Position numbers and translations under genes: made by a program. The notes under the pieces are model-generated. The model had not been told where the DNA came from. It saw nothing but the letters and a program-made list of their open reading frames with translations, and searched no databases. 47,856 bases of DNA, from positions 23,554 through 71,409 of the forward strand of contig JAUJPG010000027.1 of assembly GCA_030447245.1 (NCBI GenBank). Reading direction: 5' to 3'. This document shows positions 36,014 through 44,962 of this stretch, in pieces. The stretch is from Chloroflexota bacterium (lineage in GTDB: Bacteria; Chloroflexota; UBA6077; JACCZL01). Numbering within the stretch: the stretch's first letter is position 1; every line of letters starts with the position of its first letter.

Positions 36014-36712
36014 ATGACGACGCTGCCCGGAGATCGTCAGGCGCGGCTACGGCCGAAGGCGATCACGTTCGACTTCTACGGCACCCTGATGAACAGCAAG
36101 GAGTGGGACCTCGCAGCGTTCGCGCAGATCGCGAAGTGGAACACGTGCCGCGAGGACAACCCGGCGGAGCTGTACGATCGCTGGCTCCGGCGTGTCCAGG
36201 ACGCGTACTCCGGCCCCTACAAGACCTACCGCCGAATCTGCGAGGAAGCCCTGGCTCGGACGTTTGAGGACTCGGGCTGTGCCGGCCGAGCCGCCGACAT
36301 CGAGTACTTCTTCGACGGCTTCCCGAGCATCCGCGCCTGGCCCGACACTGAGCCCGTGTTGCAGGAACTCGCCGAGAGATATCCGCTCGGCATCGTGACC
36401 AACTGCGACGAGGACCTGTTCCGCAACACACCGCGGCCGAGCGTGCCCTTCCGCTATATCTGCGTCGCGGAGGCGGCCCGCGGGTACAAGCCGGACGGGA
36501 CGCTGTTCCGCTACACGCTACGGGAAATCGGCGTCTCGGCGCGGGATCTCCTCCATGCGGGCCAGTCCCAGCGGACCGATCTGATCGGAGGTAAGCCGTT
36601 GGGCATCACCTGCGCCTGGATCAATCGCCACGGACTCACGCGGCACGATGATGTGCCCGCGCCGGACTACGAGTTCCCCGATTTGCGCGGTCTCCTCGAC
36701 GTCGTCGCGTAG
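36014..36712 (+). CDS. HAD hydrolase, haloacid-dehalogenase type II-like
   Basis: 232 residues from ATG 36014. Motif I is ITFDFYGTLMNSKEW (nucleophile Asp), motif II GIVTNCDEDLF, motif III Lys in ARGYKPDGTLFRYT, and motif IV region LLHAGQSQRTDLIGGKPLGI. The spacing fits the haloacid dehalogenase type II branch; an Asn/Asp difference in the last motif makes the precise activity unsure. The TAG stop at 36710-36712 is formed by the junction with the second MITE, so a few C-terminal residues may have been replaced. Confidence 0.78.
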   Translation: MTTLPGDRQARLRPKAITFDFYGTLMNSKEWDLAAFAQIAKWNTCREDNPAELYDRWLRRVQDAYSGPYKTYRRICEEALARTFEDSGCAGRAADIEYFFDGFPSIRAWPDTEPVLQELAERYPLGIVTNCDEDLFRNTPRPSVPFRYICVAEAARGYKPDGTLFRYTLREIGVSARDLLHAGQSQRTDLIGGKPLGITCAWINRHGLTRHDDVPAPDYEFPDLRGLLDVVA

Positions 36713-36894
36713 CCTCGACTTCGGCAATTTTGTGCCAACCAGAGCTGATCCAGGTATGGAGCAACGGCGGGTTGTGCGACCGCCGTGGCGTGCACGGCGG
36801 CGCAGAACGTCTTCGGGTCTCCGCCCGTCCTGGAGCGCAGCACTCGTGGAGCGACCACACCTGCCACAGTCCCGAAAATGGGGAAGGTCGAGCC
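36712..36894. mobile_element. 183-bp MITE-like element, copy B
   Basis: Ends GCCTCGACTTCGGCA at the left and, on the other strand, GGCTCGACCTTCCCC at the right, flanked by TA both sides. Same length as copy A at 31390, no gaps needed to align. Its insertion supplies the stop codon of the HAD gene. Confidence 0.85.
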
Positions 36895-37398
36895 TAGGGA
36901 ATCCTCGAAACGGGGCCGTGATCCCCGTCTGGACCAAGAGTATCTCGGCACGGTGAGCTAGGTGCTTGCTGTTCACCGCGACCGTCGGGAAGGGCCGCGG
37001 CGACTGGGCGAGCGGCGCGATCGTGACCGTGCTGGAGGACATCGTCGGTCTGCGACTGGCCGACCTCGCCGCGCAGCAGCAGGCGTGATGGGCGGTTTCG
37101 TTGCAGGGAGCTGGGCAGCCGGCGCGAGAAGGACGCCGATGCCGCCGACGCTCGGTGGGGCCTCCCCGTTCGAGCAGGTCGGCCCCTGAGCGGCACGAGA
37201 GCGGCCTGCTCCAGCTCGCCCCTATCCTCGGGGCTATGCTGGCCGGCACAGGGGCAGGAGATTTTCCCTTGCACGGGAAAATTGGCGGGTGCCGGTGCCC
37301 GCGCTGCGCCGCTCGGGCTAGCCGCGGCCAAGCGTACGGACGAGCCCAGGGGCTCTACGGATAGCGCTCAACAAACCGCTCCAGCGTCTCGATCTTGC
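36895..37398. other. Gene-poor debris region
   Basis: About 500 bases. A short open stretch at about 36966-37088 reads LLFTATVGKGRGDWASGAIV and ends in a helix LRLADLAAQQQA before a stop; it may be the tail of a lost gene but I do not recognise it. The degenerate palindrome at 37261 is here. Confidence 0.4.
37261..37282. repeat. Degenerate palindrome P4
   Basis: ATTTTCCC and GGGAAAAT arms as in P2/P3 but the centre is TTGCAC in place of GCTAGC. It lies 117 bases beyond the 3' end of the nuclease gene. Confidence 0.7.
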
Positions 37399-38108
37399 TC
37401 ATCCTTCACACCCGATCCCGTCCCGATCGCCGTCGAACCGATGGGGGTCGGGGGGCAGCACGCGGAACCGCCGATGTGGGACGTCCGCACAGTTCAGGTC
37501 AGGCGGTGGGGGCGGGATGCAGACCGCCGGGTAGCTCGGATCGCACTGCTGGGCACCCGACTGTAAGCCCGAACGCGATTCACCCCCAATCTCCTCGACA
37601 GTCGGCTCGATTTCGGGGCCAGTTCAGCTTCCTGACAAGCTGACCACAGCCCAAGTCCCTGGTCCCGAGCCGACGCTATCGCCATGCGGAACTCCTCGAC
37701 GTACCGCACGTTCGGCGGGTACGTCGCCTGTACCGCATAGCCCTCCGCGGCGAGCTGGAGGTTGAGCATCTGCTGGTCAATCCACACGTACGCCAGGAGC
37801 CGCCCGTAGCGGTCTCGGTGTTCGACGTCCAACTCCAGCTCAGCGGTCTTGCCCATGGCCAGTTCGCTCGTGCGCGCGCTCGCCTCGCGGCCGAAGCACT
37901 GGACGGGCTTTGAGGGGTGGCGGGTCTCGGGACTGTCGATGCCGACTAGCCTAACTTGTTCCGCCGACCCGTCGGGCATCCGCACGCGAATCGTGTCGGC
38001 GTCGGTTACGCCGACTACCTGGGCGGAGATGCGTTCCAGCTGGGTTGCGGCGGTCGCCGGGGCGACGACTAGCAGACAGGTGACGAGCAGCGCGCCCAAA
38101 CGTCTCAT
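37399..38108 (-). pseudogene. Secreted thermonuclease-like protein with C-terminal Excalibur domain, frameshifted
   Basis: ATG 38108 begins MRRLGALLVTCLLVVAPATA, a Sec signal. The nuclease (SNase/TNase) domain follows: VVGVTDADTIRVRMPDGSAE, RLVGIDSPETRHP, LELDVEHRDRYGRLLAYVW and LNLQLAAEGYA, with the family Asp, Arg and Glu residues in place. Near 37618, in a CCCC run, the frame shifts; the new frame gives QQCDPSYPAVCIPPPPPDLN, then HRRFRVLPPDPHRFDGDRDG and IGCEG, an Excalibur-type DxDxDGxxCE calcium motif with a Cys pair, stopping at 37399. Without the shift the protein ends at 37494 with an Arg-rich tail. The start ATGA overlaps the previous gene. Confidence 0.75.
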
Positions 38109-38110
38109 CA

Positions 38111-39091
38111 GCGGTCTCGCAGCCGATGCCGTCGTTGTCCCGACCATCAAACCCGTGCGGATCAGGCGGTAACACACGGAAGTTTCGGTGGGGGATCTCG
38201 GGGCAGTCCAGGTCTGGTGGGGGCGGCGGGATGCAGACGTCGGGATACGACGGATGGCAGTTGCCCGCCCTAGGCTCACTGGTCGCGGAAGGCCGTGGCG
38301 GCATCGGGGCTGGAGCAGCGGGCGGAGCCGCGGGCTGCGGTGGCGCGGGCTGGACGGCAGGAGCGGGGGGCAGCAGTCGCGGGGCGTGCCACCGTCGGCC
38401 GCTGCTCGTCCACGAGCGCCAGGGCCGGGGTATCAAGCTTCCAACCCCCGTTCACGACCACGAGGTCCCAGGTCCCACGGAACGTCGGGTCACGGTACTC
38501 GCACCCTCGGCATCGGTAGCGACGATCGTGACTTCGATCGTCGAGATGTCAGCCGACTGTGCAACGGTCGCTACCGAGGGCGTCTGGACGGTGCGCGTGT
38601 TGCGGTGGCCCTCGACCCACGTGCCGTAGTCCAAGGCGCCTGACGGCTCGGGCTCAGCAGCGACCAGGCGGTCGGGAAATCGCGCGCCCCGATGCGGCAT
38701 AGTAGCGCCGAATGACCGAGTCGGGCGACTCCTGCGAGGCGGCGACGAAAGTGCCAGGCGGATCGACGCTCTCGCCCGTCCAGAAGACTAGGCCCACGGG
38801 TGTCAGACCCCAGTGCTGATGGCCGTCAGTGAAGGTGGGGGTATTGGTCGCCTTGCGCCAGAACGACAGCCCGGTCGTGGTCTGCTGGAGCGTGTCACCG
38901 TTGGCCGAGTTCGGGTGCTCGCATTCGACGGGCTCGCCCATGATCGGGCCAAGCTGGGCCTTGAGTTGGGCGAAGCCGAGCACGAACTGCGGGGACTGGG
39001 CGGCCCGGCAGAACGGCGCGGCTTGGGCGGAGGCAATAGAGACGGGCACGAGGGTTAGCAGGAGCGCCGCCAGGGGTGCGAAGGTACGCAT
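38111..39091 (-). pseudogene. Secreted hypothetical protein with C-terminal Excalibur domain, multiple frameshifts
   Basis: ATG 39091 after AAGGAG starts with signal peptide MRTFAPLAALLLTLVPVSIA. A conserved module follows: FVLGFAQLKAQLGPIMGEPV, CEHPNSANGDTLQQTTTGLS, FTDGHQHWGLTPVGLVFWTG. Next is a stalk-like/NTF2-like region (SPDSVIRRYYAA, then in other frames RDFPTAWSLLSPSRQA and DYGTWVEGHRNTRTVQTPSV), a WDLVVVNGGWKLDTPALALV strand, a Pro-rich linker and an Excalibur motif (CHPSYPDVCIPPPPPDLDC, ending DGRDNDGIGCE). Frames change near 38690, 38650, 38480 and 38385. Two adjacent genes thus end with near-identical Excalibur domains. Function unknown. Confidence 0.65.
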
Positions 39092-39280
39092 GGTCGTCTC
39101 CTTCCTCGCGCCCATAGTACTCGGTGCTCCGATTCACTCACACTCCGTCCGCTCAGCGATCACCTGAACGACTCCACTCTTGGTCACGGCTTTGCAGGGA
39201 GGGTCCACTGTGGACATCACGCAAAAATCGGAAAGCACCCAGCGCGTTGAAAAACCTCGGGGACGCGATTCTGCGAGCGG

Positions 39281-40187
39281 TTAGGACGTCGCGGCCAGCA
39301 GCTCCGCACAGATGAGCGGTTGCTCCCAGAGCCGACCGCTATCCTCAAGGCTCCAAATGGCCGCGAGCACCGCCTGTGCCAGGCCCCACGCACGCACGCG
39401 TTCGCGATCGAAGTCGAACTCCTGGGCCAACTGATCCGCTCGTCGCACTAGGACCTCGGCGGGCCGCGGCTGACCCAGCAACTTTGCCGGATTGCGCAGG
39501 AGCGCACCCGTGTCATAGGCCGGCTCCCCGACGACGCCTTTCGGGTCGATCGCCAGCCAAGAGTGGCGGCGGGCCGCCAGGATATTGTCATGATGGAGAT
39601 CCCCGTGGAGGAGGACCGGATCGTCCTGCGACGCCAGGAGGTAGGTGAAGAGGGATTCGGCCCGCCCGACTAGCTCAGTCGGGAGCGGACCTGTGGTGCC
39701 GCCGAACATGTCCCTCAACCGACGGAAACCGCGACCCCAGTCGGCGACGGAAGGGAAGGGGTGCCCCTCGGGCGCCAGGCGCCACAGCTGTGCCATCACC
39801 CCGGCGGCGATGGAGGTCGCTTCCCGGTCGTCCGCGATGCTGGCGAGCGGCGTGCCCGGCTCCAGGCGTTCCAGCAGCAGCAGGCCACCATCGAGATCAG
39901 TCTCGAGCGGCCGGGCGGCCCCGCGCCCCCCGATCAGTCGGAGCGCCTCGGCCTCCGCGAGGAAGTCGCGGTCGGGAAGCAGGCCTTCAGGACGACCGCC
40001 GTGCCGTCCGCTCGGAGCCGGGCGCCGCATAGTTGGCGGACAGGTGCTCGAACGGAGGGCAGAGCGAGAGCCCCCACCGTCGCGTGCACTCGGCCAAGAC
40101 TGAAGGCAGCCGCGCAGGCCACTCCACGCCCGCTGCGCCATGTAGCCCGATGTTGGCGCGGGCCAGCCTCTCGGGCAATGGCAACAT
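39281..40187 (-). pseudogene. Aminoglycoside/streptomycin phosphotransferase-like kinase, frameshifted
   Basis: ATG 40187 gives MLPLPERLARANIGLHGAAG and HLSANYAAPGSE; after a slip near 40025 a second frame gives LRADGTAVVLKACFP, and after another near 39980 the third frame continues DRDFLAEAEALRLIGGRGAA to the stop. The catalytic loop VLLHGDLHHDNILAARR and the metal motif LAIDPKGVVGEPAYDTGALL are intact. The pattern LxHGDLHxxNIL...IDPKGxxGxxxYD matches the APH(6)/streptomycin kinase branch. Span is about 302 codons, normal. As written the N-lobe is not joined to the C-lobe. Confidence 0.75.
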
Positions 40188-40425
40188 GTATTGGGCCTCG
40201 TGCTCAGGGCAGCGGATGAGCGGGCAGGAGCAGCATACTCTCTCCCGCCCGTGAGAAGGCCAGGCCATCGAGATCGGCCGCGAGGTGAATAATCAGTACG
40301 TGTCCGCCTGGGCCCAGCGGGTCCTGGGTCGGATCGCCCTGACCAGTGGCGCCCTTACGGACCCGGGGTCCCGTCTCACTGAGTCCCGCGATGCCTTCGC
40401 CGCGATCGAGTCCCGTTTCGAGCTA

Positions 40426-41627
40426 GTAGACTGTCACACACGATCTGACGGCTATGATGCTACGTGATTGGGGAGGCATCGGTCATGACCAAGAAGCATC
40501 GAGTCGTGCTCTCGGTTGCAGAACGGGAGCAGTTGTTGGGTCGGGTTCATCGCGGCCGTGGTTCGGCGCAGGCGCTTGCGCATGCGCGGATTCTGCTCAA
40601 GGCGGACGAGGGGGCGGACGGTCCGGGGGTGGAAGGACGAGCGGATTGCGACGGCGCTCGACGTCAGCGTTCCGACCGTGGAGCGGGTGCGCAAGCGGTA
40701 TGCGACCGAGGGGCTTGCGGAGGCGGTGCAGCGTCGAGCATTGCGGGCCCACAAGCCGCGGAAGCTCGATGGTGCCCAGGAAGCGCAGCTCATCGCCCTC
40801 GCCTGCTCGGCACCGCCGAAGGGTCGGGCGGGGTGGAGCCTGCGGTTGCTGGCCGGGCGGATGGTGGCGCTGTACGACGAGCTCGACGGGGTTTCGTACG
40901 AGACGATCCGCGGACGCTCAAAAAACGAGCTGAAGCCGTGGTTGAAGGCCCAATGGTGCATCCCGCCCAAGCAGAGCGGCGAGTTCGTCTGGCGGATGGA
41001 GGACGTGCTGGATGTGTACTGCCGTCCATACGATCCTCGCGTTCCCCAAGTCTGCATGGACGACGACAAGCAGCTCCTGGGGAGGTTCGGCCGCCCGGAG
41101 CCCGGTGCTGCGGGCCATCCCGCCCACATCGACAACGAGTACCGACGACTCGGCACGGCCAACCTCTTCCTGTTCTGCGAGCCGCTGCGTGGCTGGCGAC
41201 AGGTGAAGGTCACCGAACGGCGAACCAAAGCCGACTGGGCGGTAGCGATCCGGGAGCTGGTCGACGTCCAGTATCCCGGAGGCCGAACGGATCGTGCTGG
41301 TCATGGACAACCTCAATACCCACACTCCCGCGTCGCTTTACGAGGCCTTCGAGCCGGCCGAAGCCAAGCGCCTAGCGGACAAGCTCGACATCCATCCCAC
41401 CCCCAAGCATGGCAGCTGGCTCAACATCGCCGAGATCGAGTTGAGCGTCCCGCGCGTCAGTGCCTGGACCGCCGGATCGACAGCCTCGCGACGCTCACCC
41501 ACGAGGTCGCGGCCTGGCAGGCCGACCAGAACGCCAGCCAGCGTGGCGTCGACTGGCGCTTCTCCACCGCCGACGCTCGCGTCAAGCTCAAGCGCCTTTA
41601 CCCATCGCGACTAACGTGACAGTCTAC
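40426..41627 (+). mobile_element. IS630-family insertion sequence, 1202 bp
   Basis: Perfect 12-bp terminal repeats GTAGACTGTCAC and GTGACAGTCTAC, with TA on both outer sides (40424-40425 and 41628-41629) forming CTAG junctions, the known IS630 target. Contains one transposase gene, which is frameshifted. Inserted into a TPR gene. Confidence 0.93.
40485..41619 (+). pseudogene. IS630 transposase, frameshifted
   Basis: ATG 40485 (GGGGAGG upstream) starts MTKKHRVVLSVAEREQLLGR. A slip near 40628 moves to WKDERIATALDVSVPTVERV, the N-terminal HTH. Further changes occur near 40918 (A6 run), a compensated pair near 41090-41115, and near 41278 and 41452. The DDE residues are recognisable: Asp in QVCMDDDKQLL, Asp in [14 protein letters not shown] and Glu in [11 protein letters not shown], the last two in frames different from the first. 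With so many slips the copy is not expected to be active; one shift alone could have been programmed frameshifting. Confidence 0.85.
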
Positions 41628-41836
41628 TAGGCCAGACGTATCTGGCCCTAGCCGAGCTTGCCCGTGCGAAAGGGGATCGGGAGAACACGGTGGCATACCT
41701 CGAAGCGGCCCATGGCCTCTTCACCATGCTGCGCGTGCCCAGGTATATCGAGCGGACCGAGCAGCTCGCCCGCGAGAGCGAGGCCTGCTTATCAGAGGGC
41801 ACTCCCCGATAGCCGGTCACCGTCGAGCCCCTCTCT

Positions 41837-42244
41837 TTGGGTGAAGCCCATCCGGGTGATTCGAGCGGTTTGCTTCGGCGAGCTAACGGAGTGGTACTAG
41901 GAGCCCTGCGGCCGCGCGGGCTGCGGCTGGGCATCCTCTCCAACGCGTGGCCTTCCTTGGAGCGCAAGTACGCTCTGCTTGGTCTTCGTCACTTCTTCGA
42001 CGCCTTCATCATTTCGGCTCGGCTCGGGTGCGTGAAGCCAGACGAGCGGATGTACCGTACCGGGCTGGCGGGCTTGAATCTCCCGCCCCAGGACGTCATC
42101 TTCGTTGATGACTGGCCAGAGTTCGTGCGCGTCGCCGTCGATCTGGGGATGCAGGGTGCGGTGATGGATCGTGCGGGGGTCCAGGAGGTCGCCGATCTGC
42201 CACGCGTGAGGTCCATGCCGGACGTGTTGGCACTCCTCGCCTGA
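41837..42244 (+). pseudogene. HAD-family hydrolase, N-terminal half missing
   Basis: The frame shows RGLRLGILSNAWPSLERKYA (motif II Ser), ISARLGCVKPDERMYRTGLA (motif III Lys) and DVIFVDDWPEFVRVAVDLGM (motif IV Asp-Asp). The nucleophile DxD motif and the cap domain are not found upstream; only 15-20 unrelated residues precede. TTG 41837 and GTG 41891 are possible starts but neither restores an enzyme. Probably cut off together with the adjacent TPR remnant. Confidence 0.7.
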
Positions 42245-42280
42245 ATCAGCCAGACAGTCGCTTTTCAACGGCCTGGCTTC

Positions 42281-43129
42281 TTACGCCAACCCGCGACACA
42301 CGTACAGGTTGAGGCAGTACACGTAGTCGCCGCAAGCGCTTCGTGCTTCGAGGTCAGCTCGCCAGCGATCGAGTTCCTCCTGCGTGAGGTCGCTCACCGA
42401 CGCCACCAACGTGACGGGGAACTGCGCGAGCACCCAGCCGAGGAACGGGCTGCAGTATTCGGTGTTGACGAGCGGGAGGACGTCTAGGCGCGGCCCGCGG
42501 AATCCGCCCCGACGAAACAACCCCCAGAGGTGCCGTCCCATCTGCCCGTCGCTGGTCGCGTAGACCTCGAAGGTGGCGCTGGCGTAGGCTAGGGCAACTC
42601 GCCGTCCCAGTTCCCGATCGCTGCAGGCGTAAATCTGGCTCTCATAGTCGTCATGGGCGACCAGCACGCGGCCGCCGGGTTTCAGCACCCGTCGCATCTC
42701 CACGAGTGACTGATGTCGGTCGGGCACGGCCTCGAGGACGTTGACGCAGAGCACCGCATCGAAGGTCCCATCCTTGAATGGCAGGGCCTGTGCGTCAGCC
42801 CGCAGCCTGCGGGCCACGGCGGTTCGCTCCGCTGCCGATATGCTCTCGACGCTCGCTCCCTGGCCGATGTGCGGCTCGATGCCGATAACGTGTCCCGTGG
42901 GGCCGACTCGTGCGGCCACATACTGCATGGCCTGTCCGTGGCCGAAGCCGACGTCGAGCACGGACTCACCCGGCCGCGGGTCCAGGAGTGCCATCAGCTT
43001 CTCCCAGCGCCCCCGCACGTCGGGCATTGGCCAGAGCACGGCGGTGTCCATCGGTCTAACGGAAGACACTCGGTCCCTGATAACCCGGTGGGCACGAGCC
43101 GTGCCAAGGGCCGAGGAATCCGTTTTCAT
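42281..43129 (-). CDS. Class I SAM-dependent methyltransferase
   Basis: 282 residues. SAM motif I is ESVLDVGFGHGQAMQYVAAR, motif II region DAQALPFKDGTFDAVLCVNV, and motif III MRRVLKPGGRVLVAHDD, giving a UbiE/Methyltransf_11 type fold. The C-terminal 100 residues contain CSPFLGWVLAQFPVTLVA and an unusually Cys-rich end (SACGDYVYCLNLYVCRGLA). Substrate unknown. Convergent with the HAD remnant and divergent from the chromate-transporter gene. Intact. Confidence 0.87.
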   Translation of the reverse strand: MKTDSSALGTARAHRVIRDRVSSVRPMDTAVLWPMPDVRGRWEKLMALLDPRPGESVLDVGFGHGQAMQYVAARVGPTGHVIGIEPHIGQGASVESISAAERTAVARRLRADAQALPFKDGTFDAVLCVNVLEAVPDRHQSLVEMRRVLKPGGRVLVAHDDYESQIYACSDRELGRRVALAYASATFEVYATSDGQMGRHLWGLFRRGGFRGPRLDVLPLVNTEYCSPFLGWVLAQFPVTLVASVSDLTQEELDRWRADLEARSACGDYVYCLNLYVCRGLA

Positions 43130-43219
43130 GGGCCGTACATGGATGTGTCTTCCTGCAGATGCTCCGGGGGTTGCGAGCGCTGAACGGTGCTACCCTAAGC
43201 ACCGCGGAGGCAGGCCACG

Positions 43220-43801
43220 ATGATCGATGACCTCTCTCGTCCCTCACCGCGAGTCCCGCTGCGTCGCCTCCTCTCGACCCTCGCGGTGCTCGGGCTCACG
43301 AGCCTCGGCGGTTGGGTGTCGTACTACCACGATGCGCTCGTGGTGAAGCGGCGCTGGCTCACCGATCGGGAGTACCTCGAGGGATCGGCCGTGAGCAACC
43401 TGGTGCCCGGCCCGAGCTTCACCAGCTTCACGATCTTTGCGGCCTATCGCCTCGCCGGGTGGATCGCCGTGCCCGTCGGCGTCGTCCTCGTCCTGCTCCC
43501 CGGGGCCGCCGGGATGGTCGCGTTGAGTCAGTGGTACGCGCTCCGGGCGGGCCAAGATCCGGCGATCCGCCAGGCGCTGAAGGACCTCGGGGCTGGGGCG
43601 GCGGCGCTGACGGCCGTCACCGTCGTCCGGCAGCTTCGCGCGGGTTCGCTCTCGCGGACGACGCTGCTCGTCGGCGGGATGGCGTTCGTGGCGTTGGGTC
43701 CGCTCGGCCTGAGCCTGGTCGTGGTCGCTCCGCCGCTCGTTGCCTTCGCCGTGTGGCTGGAACGACCGACGGGACGGCCGGGGCCGCCGAAGCGTGACTG
43801 A
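43220..43801 (+). CDS. Chromate transporter family protein, first half-size subunit
   Basis: 193 residues, ChrA-type (CHR) domain. [20 protein letters not shown] and [20 protein letters not shown] followed by [20 protein letters not shown] are the family signature, and five to six hydrophobic segments follow. Half-size CHR proteins are usually encoded in pairs with opposite topology and export chromate or a related anion. ATG 43220 follows GGAGG. The next gene starts 8 bases before this one ends, as in paired short-chain ChrA operons. Confidence 0.85.
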   Translation: MIDDLSRPSPRVPLRRLLSTLAVLGLTSLGGWVSYYHDALVVKRRWLTDREYLEGSAVSNLVPGPSFTSFTIFAAYRLAGWIAVPVGVVLVLLPGAAGMVALSQWYALRAGQDPAIRQALKDLGAGAAALTAVTVVRQLRAGSLSRTTLLVGGMAFVALGPLGLSLVVVAPPLVAFAVWLERPTGRPGPPKRD

Positions 43802-44323
43802 TCTCCAGCTCTTGTTCTCAGTGTTCTTCCGCCTTGGCCTGCTGTCGTTCGGGGGCAGCACCGCCATCCTGCCCGAGCTGGAGCGGCAGGTGGTCAGGGA
43901 GTACGGATGGCTCACCCACCAGGGTTCGTCGAAAGCTTCGCGCTCGGCCAATTGACCCCCGGCCCCGCGCTGCTCATGGTCATGTTCGCGGGCTACAACG
44001 TGGCGGGCACGGCGGGCGCCGTTGTCCCCCAGGTGGCGATCTTCCTCCCGTCCGCGCTGCTCACGTCGGCCGTCACCGCCAAGTGGGAGCTTGTCCGCCG
44101 GCAGCCCTGGCTTGCCTCGTTGCAGCGTCCGCCCGCCGCCGTCGCCTTCGGGCTGGTGGCCGCGGGTGCGTACAGCATCCTCCGACTTGCGGTCACCGAT
44201 CCGGTGACCGCGGCGATCGCGGCGCCCGCCGCGATCCTGCTCTGGTGCTGGCGGCCGCACCCGGCGCTGGTCATGCTCGCCGGCCGAGCGGTCGCGGGCC
44301 TTGACGGGACATTGCACGGTTGA
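43794..44323 (+). pseudogene. Chromate transporter family, second half-size subunit, frameshifted
   Basis: GTG 43794 gives [20 protein letters not shown] and GSTAILPELERQVVREYGWL, the start of a CHR domain. Near 43923 one base is missing: the frame ends in SSKASRSAN while the next phase gives GFVESFALGQLTPGPALLMV, the conserved ChrA core, and continues through the membrane segments to 44323. A single base at THQG would restore a protein of about 176 residues. Partner of the upstream half. Confidence 0.8.
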
Positions 44324-44366
44324 CGTGCCCCGCCGTCCTGCAGGAATGGAAGCGCGGGCCGGGGGC

Positions 44367-44885
44367 TCAGCACCCGGGCGCGGCGCGGTTCGCCTGTGGC
44401 CGACTCGTCAGGTGCTCGACGCAGCCCCAGCGCTCGCAGGATAGGCCCTCCCCGCCGTGGTGGAGCACCGTGACGGACGTGTTCCGCAACTCGGTCGGCC
44501 GGTCGACGGGAATCGGACACAGCCGCGGCACGACCGATCCGAACAGGCCTCCGTGGCCGACGACGGCCACGCCTTCACACGGATGGTCGCGCATCACCGC
44601 GGCCAGGAAGTCGGCCAGGCGGTCGCAGGCCTCCCCGTAGCTCTCGCCGCCGGGAAACCGAGCGTCCCGCTCGCCGAGACACCAGCGGGCGAGAACCTCA
44701 CGCTGGATAGCCCAGGCCGCGTCATCCGCCCGTCCGTCGAGGACGCCGCAGTCGATCTCACGCAGGGCCTCGTGCACCAGCATCGGAGCCGAGGCCACGT
44801 CGGCGATGCACTCGGCCGTCTGTCGGGCTCGGAGGTAGATCGAGCCCATGGGTCCGCTACGGAGGCTACTCCGCTGTCCTGCCAC
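44367..44885 (-). pseudogene. Histidine phosphatase, N-terminal catalytic motif missing
   Basis: Recognisable from IYLRARQTAECIADV, EALREIDCGVLDGRADDAAW, GGESYGEACDRLADFLAAV and the C-terminal VAVVGHGGLFGSVV (second catalytic His). The opening RHGE/RHAE motif with the phosphorylated His, expected 40-50 residues before this, is absent; upstream DNA gives nothing like it in any frame. A 5'-truncated remnant; different from the intact family member at 3908. Confidence 0.65.
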
Positions 44886-44962
44886 AGGCCACTACCGCCG
44901 AACGACGATTGGAGCGGGGCTTCGGAGGTATCGGAGGAACATGAGACCGGGCCCAAGCGGCG

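Larger units (their letters stand above)
40267..41812 (+). pseudogene. TPR region of an AfsR/adenylate-cyclase-type regulator, split by IS630
   Basis: Left part, 40267-40425: VSAWAQRVLGRIALTSGALT and SRDAFAAIESRFEL. Right part, 41628-41812: GQTYLALAELARAKGDRENT, LEAAHGLFTMLRVPRYIERT and EQLARESEACL, then TAG. Removing the element and one TA gives TTC GAG CTA GGC CAG ACG, i.e. FELGQT, so the reading frame is restored exactly and the two parts form continuous tetratricopeptide repeats. The 5' end of the gene is missing, so it was already a remnant or is frameshifted upstream. Confidence 0.82.
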
